NCBI RefSeq assembly: GCF_042665545.1
Contig: NZ_JBHTCM010000004.1
Coordinates: 620,001-684,000 of the forward strand
Reading direction: 5' to 3'
Length of the DNA: 64,000 nt
DNA from: Rhodocista pekingensis
GTDB lineage: Bacteria; Pseudomonadota; Alphaproteobacteria; Azospirillales; Azospirillaceae
Below, one piece after another: positions 44,680 to 52,591 of this stretch. The notes under the pieces were generated by a model. The model saw nothing but the letters and a program-made list of their open reading frames with translations. It did not search any database and was not told where the DNA came from. A program made the position numbers and the translations under genes. The stretch's first letter is position 1; the number at the start of each line of letters is the position of its first letter.

Positions 44680-44755
44680 AAAAAGAAAGCCCCGGAACCA
44701 TGCGGTGCCGGGGCTCGGAGTTTCAACTAGGGAGGAAACGCAACCACAGTTGCCG
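44680..44755 (-). ncRNA. MmgR/suhB-like (alpha-r8 family) small RNA, copy 2
   Basis: On the minus strand: a 5' stem GCAAC-TGTG-GTTGC (44752-44739), the anti-Shine-Dalgarno core GCGTTTCCTCCCTAG (44741-44727), a linker and a terminator AGCCCCGG/CCGGGGCT (44715-44688) with T-rich tail TTCTTTTT. The 15-base core is identical to that of the copy at 34094-34108; the remaining sequence differs, so the two are paralogues and not a recent duplication. Predicted -10 GCTATC at 44767-44762 and the CtrA box over -35 put the 5' end near 44755, giving about 76 nt, the usual MmgR size. It lies just upstream of the hyf operon on the same strand. Confidence 0.75.
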
Positions 44756-44776
44756 GACCTTGATAGCCCGATCCCG

Positions 44777-44791
44777 TTAAGCGCCCGTTAA
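44777..44791. promoter_or_regulatory. Perfect CtrA-type box TTAA-N7-TTAA
   Basis: TTAA-GCGCCCG-TTAA matches the CtrA full site. It overlaps the expected -35 position of sRNA copy 2 on the minus strand (-10 GCTATC 10 bp further on), the activating arrangement known from Caulobacter. Additional TTAA half-sites lie at 44811 and 44831. Confidence 0.6.
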
Positions 44792-44925
44792 TGGCGATCA
44801 TGAAGCGACCTTAACAATCCTTGATACTACTTAATCGTGGAACCCCCGGGCGGCGCATCGCCTCTGGCAGCGGAGGCCGGCTTGCGCTATGCAGCCCCCC
44901 GGTTCCGATTTCCGGCTAATGATCC

Positions 44926-47319
44926 ATGCTCAGCATCGCCCAGCGCATCGCCCAGGAACTCGCCGTCCGCCCGCAGCAGGTGGAAGCGGCGGTCGCCCTC
45001 CTGGACGAAGGCTCCACGGTCCCCTTCGTCGCCCGCTACCGCAAGGAGGCCACCGGCGGCCTGGACGACACCCAGCTCCGCACCCTTGAGGAGCGGCTGC
45101 GCTACCTGCGCGAACTGGAGGAGCGCCGCACGGCGATCCTTCAGTCCATCACCGAGCAGGGAAAGCTGACCCCCGAACTGGAGAAGGAGATCACCGAGGC
45201 GGACACCAAGACCCGACTCGAGGACCTCTACCTGCCCTACCGGCCGAAGCGGCGGACCAAGGCCATGATCGCCCGCGAGGCCGGGCTGGAGCCGCTGGCC
45301 GACCTGCTGCTGGGCGACCCGTCGCGCCAGCCGGAGGCCGAGGCCGCCGCCTTCGTGGACGCCGAGAAAGGCGTCGCCGACGTGAAGGCCGCGCTGGACG
45401 GCGCCCGCGCCATCCTGGTGGAACGCATGGGCGAGACTGCCGAACTGGTCGGCAGCCTGCGCACCTACTGCTACGAACACGGCCGCGTCGTCTCCAAGGT
45501 GGTGGAGGAGAAGCGCGAGGAAGGCGCCAAGTTCAGCGACTATTTCGACTTCGGCGAGGCGCTGAAGCAGGTTCCCTCGCACCGGGCGCTGGCGCTGTTC
45601 CGCGGCCGCGCCGCCGGCGTGCTGGACCTCAAGATGGAAGTCGGCGAGGAGCCGCCGCCGGGCACGCCGCACACCTGCGAGGCGATGATCGCCGCCCGCT
45701 TCGGCATCGCCGACCGGGGCCGCGCCGCCGACCGCTGGCTGCTGGACACCTGTCGCTGGGCCTGGCGCACCAAGATCGCCCTGCACCTGGAACTGGACCT
45801 GATGGGCGTCATCCGCGACCGCGCGGAGGACGAGGCGATCAGCGTCTTCGGCCTGAACCTGAAGGATCTGCTGCTGGCCCCGCCGGCCGGCCAGCGCGCC
45901 ACGCTGGGCCTGGACCCCGGCATCCGCACCGGCGTGAAGGTCGCCGTGGTGGACGCCACCGGCAAGCTGGTGGAGACGACGACCATCTACCCGCACGAGC
46001 CGCGCCGCGACTGGGACGGCTCCATTGCCGTGCTGGCCGCGCTCTGCCTGCGCCACGGGGTCGAGCTGATCGCCATCGGCAACGGCACGGCCAGCCGCGA
46101 GACGGACAGGCTGGCCGGCGACCTGATGAAGCGGCACCCCGACCTGAAGGTCACCAAGGTGATGGTGTCGGAGGCCGGCGCCTCGGTCTACTCCGCCTCG
46201 GAGACGGCGGCGCTGGAGTTCCCCGGCCTGGACGTCAGCCTGCGCGGGGCGGTGTCCATCGCCCGCCGGCTCCAGGACCCGCTGGCCGAGCTGGTGAAGA
46301 TCGACCCGAAGTCGATCGGCGTCGGCCAGTACCAGCACGATGTCAGCCCGGCCAAGCTGGCCCGCACCCTGGATGCCGTGGTCGAGGACTGCGTGAACGG
46401 CGTCGGCGTCGATCTCAACACCGCCTCGGTGCCGCTGCTGACCCGCGTCTCCGGCCTGTCGGAGAGCGTGGCGAAGAACGTCGTGGAGTTCCGCAACAGC
46501 AACGGCGCCTTCCGCCTGCGCCGGCAGCTTCTGGAGGTTTCCCGCCTCGGCCCCAAGGCGTTCGAGCAGGCCGCCGGCTTCCTGCGCATCCGCGACGGCG
46601 ACAACCCGCTGGACGGCAGTGCGGTCCACCCGGAAGCCTATCCGGTGGTGGAGCGCATCCTGGCCCGCACCGGCCGCGACCTGAAGCAGATCATCGGCGA
46701 CGTGGCCTTCCTGCGCTCGCTCGACCCGGCCGACTTCACGGACGAGCGGTTCGGCGTTCCCACCGTCACGGACATCCTGCGTGAGCTGGAGAAGCCGGGC
46801 CGCGATCCGCGGCCGGAGTTCAAGACAGCCGCCTTCAAGGAGGGTGTCGAGGAGCTGAAGGACCTGCAACCCGGCATGGTGCTGGAAGGCGTGGTGACGA
46901 ACGTCACCAACTTCGGCGCCTTCGTCGATGTCGGCGTCCACCAGGACGGGCTGGTCCACATCTCGCAGCTTTCCCACACCTTCGTGAAGGACCCGCGCGC
47001 CGTGGTGAAGGCGGGCGACATCGTGAAGGTGAAGGTGCTGGAGGTGGACCTGAAGCGGCGCCGCGTCGCCCTCACCATGAAGCTGGACGAGCAGCCCGCG
47101 CCGCGCCGGGCCGAACCGCAGGCGCCGCGGGCAGAGCGGCAGCCGGGCGGTCCACGCCGTCCGGACGCGCCGCGGTCCGGGGACAACCGCCCCCGCCCCG
47201 CCCCGGCACGGGAGGAGCGTCCGGCCAAGGCTCCCGCCAAGGCCCCGGCGGCACAGCCGCAGGTCGGCGCGCTCGGCGCCGCCCTGGCCGAAGCGATGGC
47301 CCGCGCGAAGAAGGGCTGA
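44926..47319 (+). CDS. tex: Tex family RNA-binding protein
   Basis: Tex is a conserved cytoplasmic protein of transcription and RNA metabolism. The 797-residue product contains the N-terminal helical domain (RIAQELAVRPQQVEAAVALL), a YqgF/RNase H-like domain (TLGLDPGIRTGVKVAVVD), a helix-hairpin-helix region (VDLNTASVPLLTRVSGLS) and a C-terminal S1 domain (GVVTNVTNFGAFVDVGVHQD). A Pro/Arg/Ala-rich tail of about 60 residues follows the S1 domain. Single gene, ended by a hairpin. Confidence 0.96.
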   Translation: MLSIAQRIAQELAVRPQQVEAAVALLDEGSTVPFVARYRKEATGGLDDTQLRTLEERLRYLRELEERRTAILQSITEQGKLTPELEKEITEADTKTRLEDLYLPYRPKRRTKAMIAREAGLEPLADLLLGDPSRQPEAEAAAFVDAEKGVADVKAALDGARAILVERMGETAELVGSLRTYCYEHGRVVSKVVEEKREEGAKFSDYFDFGEALKQVPSHRALALFRGRAAGVLDLKMEVGEEPPPGTPHTCEAMIAARFGIADRGRAADRWLLDTCRWAWRTKIALHLELDLMGVIRDRAEDEAISVFGLNLKDLLLAPPAGQRATLGLDPGIRTGVKVAVVDATGKLVETTTIYPHEPRRDWDGSIAVLAALCLRHGVELIAIGNGTASRETDRLAGDLMKRHPDLKVTKVMVSEAGASVYSASETAALEFPGLDVSLRGAVSIARRLQDPLAELVKIDPKSIGVGQYQHDVSPAKLARTLDAVVEDCVNGVGVDLNTASVPLLTRVSGLSESVAKNVVEFRNSNGAFRLRRQLLEVSRLGPKAFEQAAGFLRIRDGDNPLDGSAVHPEAYPVVERILARTGRDLKQIIGDVAFLRSLDPADFTDERFGVPTVTDILRELEKPGRDPRPEFKTAAFKEGVEELKDLQPGMVLEGVVTNVTNFGAFVDVGVHQDGLVHISQLSHTFVKDPRAVVKAGDIVKVKVLEVDLKRRRVALTMKLDEQPAPRRAEPQAPRAERQPGGPRRPDAPRSGDNRPRPAPAREERPAKAPAKAPAAQPQVGALGAALAEAMARAKKG

Positions 47320-47341
47320 GTTAGCCCGGCCCCGGAGGGAA

Positions 47342-47367
47342 ACCCGGTCGGAGAGGTCCGACCGGGT
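47342..47367. terminator. Long hairpin between tex and the isoaspartyl peptidase gene
   Basis: ACCCGGTCGGA (47342-47352) pairs perfectly over 11 bp with TCCGACCGGGT (47357-47367) around GAGG, between convergent genes. No T-tract, so it may rely on stem strength. Confidence 0.6.
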
Positions 47368-47393
47368 CCGGCCCGCGAGGCGCCGTTTTCCGG

Positions 47394-48521
47394 TCAGGGT
47401 TCGCCGCGGAAGATGGCGACGACGGGCGCACCGCCCGCGACCTGACGCGCCCGGTACATGCCCGAGGTGTTGAAGCTCCAGGCGACCTGCCCGTCGGGCG
47501 TCACGGCGATGACACCACCGTCGCCGCCCAGCTCCGTCAGGTTGCGGCCGATCACCTCGTCGGCCGCAGCCTGGAGTCCCATGCCGCGCAGCTCCACCAG
47601 GGTGCAGATCGAGCGGGCGACGCCCAGGCGGATGAAGTACTCCCCCGTTCCGGTGGCGGAGACGGCGCAGGAGCGGTCGGAGGCGTAGGTGCCGGCGCCG
47701 ATGACCGGCACGTCCCCGACCCGGCCCCAGATCTTGGCGGTGGTGCCACCGGTGGAGGTGGCGGCCGCCACATGCCCCTGCCTGTCCAGGGCGACGGCGC
47801 CGACGGTGCCGAACTTGCGGTCCTCCGGCCGGTAGGCCGCGGCGGCGTCGGCGGCCGGTTCCGGCGGCGCATCCGCCGGGCGCGGCGGCAGCGGCAGACC
47901 CCGCTGGCGCAGGGTGCGCAGCAGCGACTGCCAGCGCCATTCGGTGAAGAACCAGGCAGGCGGGGCCTGCTCCACCCCGGCCTCGCGGCCGAACTGCTCC
48001 GCCCCGGCGCCGATCAGCATGACGTGTGGCGAGCGCTCCATCACGGCGCGGGCCAGGGTGACCGGATGCCGGACGCCGGTGACGCCGGCCACGGCCCCCG
48101 CCTTCAGCGTCGCCCCGTCCATCACGGCGGCGTCCAGCTCGATCCGGCCGTCCGCCGTGAAGACGGCACCGCGGCCGGCATTGAACTGCGGGTCGTCCTC
48201 CAGCCCGCGGATGACGGCCTCCACCGCATCCAGCGCGGACCCGCCCGCCTCCAGCACCGCCCCGCCCCGCTCCAGCGCGGCCGAGAGCGCCGCGCGGTAC
48301 GCTGCCTCCGTCTCCGGCCCCATCCGCTCACGGTCCATGGTGCCGGCCCCGCCATGCACGACAAGGGTCCAGGCCGGCCGCTCCACCGGGGCGGCGGGGG
48401 CCTGCTGCCCGGACGGCGTGGCGGCGCAGGCGGACAGCGACAGCGCCAGAAGAAGCAGGGCGCAGAAGCGGCGGGGACCCCGCCGTGTCGCATCGGCAGG
48501 GGGCAGGATATCGGGGGGCAT
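47394..48521 (-). CDS. Isoaspartyl peptidase/L-asparaginase (lipoprotein)
   Basis: A 375-residue Ntn-hydrolase of the plant-type asparaginase family. The autocatalytic site is KFGTVGAVALD (Thr239 nucleophile), and TTAKIWGRVGDVPVIGAGTY, SATGTGEYFIR and LEDDPQFNAGRGAVFTADGR are family landmarks. It removes isoaspartyl residues from dipeptides and hydrolyses asparagine. The N-terminus has a lipobox (LSLSACAA, Cys32), so the enzyme is exported and lipid-anchored, unlike the cytosolic IaaA. Start ATG 48521 by signal-peptide position. Confidence 0.92.
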   Translation of the reverse strand: MPPDILPPADATRRGPRRFCALLLLALSLSACAATPSGQQAPAAPVERPAWTLVVHGGAGTMDRERMGPETEAAYRAALSAALERGGAVLEAGGSALDAVEAVIRGLEDDPQFNAGRGAVFTADGRIELDAAVMDGATLKAGAVAGVTGVRHPVTLARAVMERSPHVMLIGAGAEQFGREAGVEQAPPAWFFTEWRWQSLLRTLRQRGLPLPPRPADAPPEPAADAAAAYRPEDRKFGTVGAVALDRQGHVAAATSTGGTTAKIWGRVGDVPVIGAGTYASDRSCAVSATGTGEYFIRLGVARSICTLVELRGMGLQAAADEVIGRNLTELGGDGGVIAVTPDGQVAWSFNTSGMYRARQVAGGAPVVAIFRGEP

Positions 48522-48650
48522 GACGGTCTCCGCAGGGGCCTGACAGCAGCCGGCGACGATCCGGAGGCTCCCGGTCGGGGATGGATCGCCGGCACCCGTC
48601 CAGCTTGGATCACGCCCCCCGGCCTGCCTCAAGCCCTTTCGGACGGAGAG

Positions 48651-49163
48651 TCAGCCTTTCCGGGCGACCAGCTTGGCGCGGGCGATGGCCAGCGACTGCG
48701 ACAGGGCCCGCCCGAGTTCGCCGCCGTCGCCGCGGATATCGTCGCGCACGATCGCGTGCATCGCGTCGATGTGCAGCGCGATCACCGTGAGCTGGGCCTG
48801 CGACGGATGCTCAAGCTCGACCAGGAAGCTGTTGAGATTGTGGGCGAACTCCGACAGCAGGTCGTAGCCGAAGGTCTTGCCCAGGGCCAGAATGCCTTCG
48901 GAAATCTTGAAGACACGGCGCAGATGGGCCGGCCGGTTCTCCGCGTCCGCCATCGCCGTGTTGAAGGCATCGTGCAGATCCGTCAGGTCGATGCGCGTCT
49001 GCGCCTTGTGGGCATCGGCCATCCGGGAGACATGGATATGGGCGCGTTCCAGCGCCGCCGGGTCGATCCGGCCGGGCTTGCCGTCAGCCGATCCCCCGAC
49101 CTTCTCGCGCAGCCTGTTCGGCCGCCGGATGATCTCGACATGCGGCTTCTTGTCGGTGCTCAT
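48651..49163 (-). CDS. Uncharacterised helical protein coupled to a response regulator
   Basis: A 170-residue soluble protein, almost entirely helical from residue 35 on, with KAQTRIDLTDLHDAFNTAMA and KTFGYDLLSEFAHNLNSFLV. There is no recognised domain; the helix layout resembles a phosphotransfer-like bundle but I see no clear H-box. The start codon overlaps the stop of the response regulator (ATGA at 49160-49163), so the two should work together, perhaps as a signalling partner or chaperone of the receiver. Confidence 0.72.
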   Translation of the reverse strand: MSTDKKPHVEIIRRPNRLREKVGGSADGKPGRIDPAALERAHIHVSRMADAHKAQTRIDLTDLHDAFNTAMADAENRPAHLRRVFKISEGILALGKTFGYDLLSEFAHNLNSFLVELEHPSQAQLTVIALHIDAMHAIVRDDIRGDGGELGRALSQSLAIARAKLVARKG

Positions 49164-49792
49164 GCCTCGGTCTCCTGTTGCGGGGCATCGCCCGGTTCTC
49201 TCTCCGCCTGGGGTTCCACGACGACATGCTCGCCCTCGTCCACGAGCCGGACACCCTCCTCCGTCATGACGCGCCGGTCCGCCCCGTCGAAGGGCAGGGT
49301 CTGACGCCGCCGGTCCGGGCCGAAATAGCCAGGGGCACGGACGAAGGGCCGCGGCCGGTCGATGACCGCCAGCAGCCGCGAGGCGACGTTCAGAACCGAC
49401 ATCGGCTTGGCCAGGTACTCCGTCACCCCGACATCGCGCGCCGCGGTCACCGAGCGGTAATCGGCCTCGCCGCTCATCATGATGAAGGGCAGGAATTTCA
49501 CCTTGTCGCTTTCGTGGGTCCTGATCCAGCGCAACAGTTCCAGCCCGTCGCCCGGCGCCATCAGATGGTCGGCGAAGACGACGTCCACCTCCTTCACGTC
49601 GAGCTGCATCTGGGCCGACACTTCAAGGACTGCCATCGCCTCCTCCCCGTTGTCGGCCTGGATCACCTTGCCCACCCCGAGCGCCTTCAGGATGGTGACA
49701 AGGATGGAGCGGACGAAGCGGTTGTCGTCGGCAACCAGGATCGAAAGGTCGTCGAACCTGTAGTACTTGCCACTGGTCCGCTTCGGGGTCAT
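49160..49792 (-). CDS. Single-receiver response regulator
   Basis: A 210-residue protein with a canonical receiver (about 13-145): LSILVADDNRFVRS (acidic pair), phosphoacceptor in VVFADHLMAPGDG, Ser in IMMSGEADYRS and Lys in EYLAKPMSV. The C-terminal tail (about 150-210) carries FGPDRRRQTLPFDGADRRVM, a motif found after receivers of PilZ- and CheY-like proteins of this group, then an acidic end. No DNA-binding or enzyme domain. Start ATG 49792; the frame extends to 49906 in basic low-complexity sequence. Confidence 0.85.
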   Translation of the reverse strand: MTPKRTSGKYYRFDDLSILVADDNRFVRSILVTILKALGVGKVIQADNGEEAMAVLEVSAQMQLDVKEVDVVFADHLMAPGDGLELLRWIRTHESDKVKFLPFIMMSGEADYRSVTAARDVGVTEYLAKPMSVLNVASRLLAVIDRPRPFVRAPGYFGPDRRRQTLPFDGADRRVMTEEGVRLVDEGEHVVVEPQAEREPGDAPQQETEA

Positions 49793-50085
49793 GGGCGTCG
49801 TCGGAGGTACGCGGGATCGGAGGATGATACTAGCCCGACCGGAGTGGCGCGACCACCGGAGGTTTGGGCGCAGCCGCTCCTGCGGGGCGGGCATGCACCG
49901 CCGCACCGTGCCGTACAGACGGTCGTTCCACGCGCCGGCATCAGTCCCGGATGGCCACGGGCTGCCCCGACCGAAAGATCATGGCCGCGATCGGCATCCG
50001 GGAACCCTCCGCTTCTTAACGGTTTGCTTACCGCCCGCCGGCTAGATTTCGACATCTGCCGGACTGGCGCTGACGGAATCGGACG

Positions 50086-50442
50086 ATGGCCACGAAGTCT
50101 GCTCCCCCGAACGACAACGCCTACGACGACACGCTGGAACGTACCGCCGTCGTCATGTACGCCCTGCTGGAGCAGTTGCACGAGGTCCTGGCCGACTCCG
50201 GCAAGCCCGACGACGTCAATCTGGGCATGCTGATGGGCCTGACGATGTACCTGGACGACCGCATCGGGCCGTTCCGGGCCGAACGGCTGATGGCCTCGTC
50301 CCCGTCCATCATCCTGAAGACGGACGCCCATGTCGTGCGGGAACAGCTCGACCAGTTCCTGCCGGTGCTGAACGCCTTCGGCGAACATCTGGCGAAGCTG
50401 GAGCCGACCGCCCGCACCCGCAACCTGGAACCTGCCCGCTGA
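50086..50442 (+). CDS. Small conserved protein of unknown function
   Basis: A 118-residue, mainly helical, soluble protein (TAVVMYALLEQLHEVLADSG, DDRIGPFRAERLMASSP, REQLDQFLPVLNAFGEHLAK). No family recognised. Codon use and the AT-poor context look like a genuine gene. It faces the divergent response regulator across 293 bp, a shared regulatory region. Confidence 0.6.
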   Translation: MATKSAPPNDNAYDDTLERTAVVMYALLEQLHEVLADSGKPDDVNLGMLMGLTMYLDDRIGPFRAERLMASSPSIILKTDAHVVREQLDQFLPVLNAFGEHLAKLEPTARTRNLEPAR

Positions 50443-50612
50443 GCCTCCGGCGCCCCTGACCGGCGTTCCCGCCTGCGCCTTCCGGACGGTCCGCACGGCG
50501 GCGGAATGCATAAAATTGCCGCGGCCGGTCTTCCGATCCGCCCCTCCCCCTCCCACCTCTGCTCCAGGCGGCGCCCGTCGGTGCCGCATCAGCGTGCCCC
50601 GCGGGAGGGCTC

Positions 50613-50936
50613 ATGGACTGGGTAGCGGTCGTCGCTGTCGCAACACTGGTCGGCGGACTGGGCTTCGGAGCCCTGCTCGCCGTCTTCTGCCTGGGCATGA
50701 GCGCAACGGTGCGCCGGAGCCTGGAAGAGGTTTCCTCGCGCCAGATCCAGTCCATCCGGCAGCTTTCCGAGGCGCAGGCGCAGCAGCAGCGCCAGCTTCA
50801 GGAGGCGCGTCTCCAGATCCAGGCCCTGACCCAGGCCAACCGGCATCTTGCCGAACAGATCAGGACACTCGGCGAGCGCGTGGGCGATGTCGGCGGACCG
50901 CCGGCGCCTTCCGCACGCGACCGCACCCTGCACTGA
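50613..50936 (+). CDS. Small membrane-anchored coiled-coil protein
   Basis: A 107-residue protein with one N-terminal membrane helix (about 5-28, VAVVAVATLVGGLGFGALLAV) and a long Gln/Leu/Glu-rich coiled coil (about 35-90, SEAQAQQQRQLQEARLQIQA). GGAGGG precedes the ATG. The form recalls DUF1043/YhcB-type anchors of cell division, but I cannot assign a family. The next gene starts 6 bases downstream. Confidence 0.65.
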   Translation: MDWVAVVAVATLVGGLGFGALLAVFCLGMSATVRRSLEEVSSRQIQSIRQLSEAQAQQQRQLQEARLQIQALTQANRHLAEQIRTLGERVGDVGGPPAPSARDRTLH

Positions 50937-50941
50937 CGCCC

Positions 50942-51790
50942 ATGCCGCACTCCCCCGCCCGTCCCGACAGGCAGACCGAACGCACCCGCTGGACCCGGAG
51001 CGCTGACGCCTGGGACCGCTGGGCCGACCGGATGGCCGAGCCCGCCGACCGCATGAACCAGCCGCTGCTGCGTGCCGTCGGACTCGCGCCGGGGCATCGC
51101 CTGCTCGACCTCGCCTCCGGGACCGGAGAGCCGGCCCTGTCGGCGGCGGCCCTCGTCGGCGCTGACGGGCTGGTGGTCGCCACCGATCTGGTCGCGTCCA
51201 TGCTGGAGGGCACCCGCCGCCGGGCGGCGCAGCGCCGCACGGACGCCCTGCACTTCTCCCTGGCGGACATGGAGCATCTGCCCTTCGCCGCCGCGAGCTT
51301 CGACCGGGTCACCTGCCGCTTCGGGCTGATGTTCGCCCCCGATGCCGTGCGGGCTGCCGCGGAGGTCGCGCGGGTGCTGCGGCCCGGCGGCGTCGCCGGG
51401 TTCGTCGTCTGGGGACCGGCGGAGGAGAACACCCTGTTCCGGGAACTGGCTGCCGCCGTGGATAGCGTCCTGGGACCGGACCCGGAGGCGGGCATGCCGA
51501 TCCTGTTCCGCTTCGCGGCCGAGGGCAGCCTCGCGGCCGCCCTGGCGGAGGGCGGGCTGGAGGTGACGGACGAGCAGCCGCTGCGGCTGGACCACAGCGT
51601 ACCCGCCGGCCGTCCCTTCTGGGCGCCGACGCTGGACATGGGGTTCGCCCCCCGGCTGACGGGGGAGCCGGCGGAGCGCCTGGCAGCCGTCAGAGAGACG
51701 GCGGACCAGCGTTTCCGCGACCTTGCCGGTCCCGACGGCATGGTCCCGGTGCGCCTGCACGCCCGCCTCTGCATCGGCCGGAAGGCCTGA
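50942..51790 (+). CDS. SAM-dependent methyltransferase
   Basis: A 282-residue class I methyltransferase: motif I LLDLASGTGEPAL (about 54-66), an acidic residue at the end of beta 2 (VVATDLVASML), and motif III-like VARVLRPGGVAGFVVWG. It belongs to the broad UbiE/Methyltransf_11 group; the substrate is not evident. It immediately follows the coiled-coil gene (6-base gap) and may share its transcript. Confidence 0.85.
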   Translation: MPHSPARPDRQTERTRWTRSADAWDRWADRMAEPADRMNQPLLRAVGLAPGHRLLDLASGTGEPALSAAALVGADGLVVATDLVASMLEGTRRRAAQRRTDALHFSLADMEHLPFAAASFDRVTCRFGLMFAPDAVRAAAEVARVLRPGGVAGFVVWGPAEENTLFRELAAAVDSVLGPDPEAGMPILFRFAAEGSLAAALAEGGLEVTDEQPLRLDHSVPAGRPFWAPTLDMGFAPRLTGEPAERLAAVRETADQRFRDLAGPDGMVPVRLHARLCIGRKA

Positions 51791-51885
51791 ACGACGGAAG
51801 CGCAGCCGCCCCTCAGGGCAAAGCTGTCCAGCCGGATCGGGGCGGGAGTGGCCCTTGCAGACCCGCCCCCGCCCCGTCATATGCC

Positions 51886-51928
51886 ATGCCAATAGGCAGC
51901 TTGTGCCATGTCGATAGGCAACTTGACC
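51886..51928. promoter_or_regulatory. Two direct repeats upstream of padR
   Basis: ATAGGCAGCTTG (51892-51903) and ATAGGCAACTTG (51914-51925) lie in units spaced by 22 bp, two helical turns, in the padR promoter region. This is a plausible binding site for a regulator acting on the same face of DNA. Confidence 0.5.
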
Positions 51929-51951
51929 ATATCAGTATGCTTTGTATGGTC
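51925..51951. promoter_or_regulatory. Inverted repeat GACCATA-N13-TATGGTC upstream of padR
   Basis: Seven-base perfect arms (51925-51931 and 51945-51951). The PadR gene starts 31 bp downstream. PadR proteins usually bind dyad operators in their own promoters, so this is a candidate autoregulatory site that could repress the efflux genes too. Confidence 0.5.
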
Positions 51952-51981
51952 AGGTCAAATCCCGACGCTGGTCGTGCAGAA

Positions 51982-52533
51982 ATGATCGATGTTAAGACAC
52001 TTTGCCTGGGCGTGCTGAGCCGCGGCGACGCCTCCGGTTACGAAATCCGGAAGGAGTTCGAGGAAGGACCTTTCAGCAATTTCAGCGATGCTGGCTTTGG
52101 TTCGATCTACCCAGCATTACGAAAACTGCTCGAAGATGGAATGATTTCCATCGCTCAGCATGGAACCGACGCAAGACCTGACAAGAAGGTCTACCGGATC
52201 ACCGCGGCCGGCCGCCAGGTGCTGTGCCAGGCCGTGCTCCGGCATCCGGCTCCGGACCGGCTTCGCTCGGACTTCATGTTCATGATCCTGTTCAGCCATC
52301 TGATGCCGGCGCGCCATCTGGAACGGATTCTGACGGACCGCATCGAAGATTATGAGCGGCTGATCGAAGACATGGAGCGGCGGGAAAGTTGTGATGCAGC
52401 GCACAGCCCTCCTGGCGAGAAGTTCGTACATGGCCTAGGTTTGGCGATGCATCGCGCTGCGGCGGCCTACCTGGAGGAGCACCGGCACCAGTTGCTGGAA
52501 GGCATCCGTGTCCAGACGAAGGTTGCCGAATGA
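51982..52533 (+). CDS. PadR-family transcriptional regulator
   Basis: A 183-residue PadR protein: winged helix-turn-helix at the N-terminus (VKTLCLGVLSRGDASGYEIR, FGSIYPALRKLLEDGMISIA) and a helical C-terminal dimer/ligand arm (about 100-180). PadR repressors often control efflux pumps; the RND operon follows 58 bp downstream on the same strand. The start at MIDVKTL (51982) begins the domain; the frame is open to 51886, but that part lies in the repeat region. Confidence 0.9.
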   Translation: MIDVKTLCLGVLSRGDASGYEIRKEFEEGPFSNFSDAGFGSIYPALRKLLEDGMISIAQHGTDARPDKKVYRITAAGRQVLCQAVLRHPAPDRLRSDFMFMILFSHLMPARHLERILTDRIEDYERLIEDMERRESCDAAHSPPGEKFVHGLGLAMHRAAAAYLEEHRHQLLEGIRVQTKVAE

Positions 52534-52591
52534 ACGCGCCAGGACCTGACTGAGAAGACGGCGGAGTCCACCCGCCGCGGGGCGGGAGGGA

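Noticed and set aside
44720..44760. Plus-strand AGGGAGGAAACG as a Shine-Dalgarno for a small gene
   Set aside because: No start codon lies within range, and the minus strand gives a full sRNA with terminator and an identical core elsewhere.
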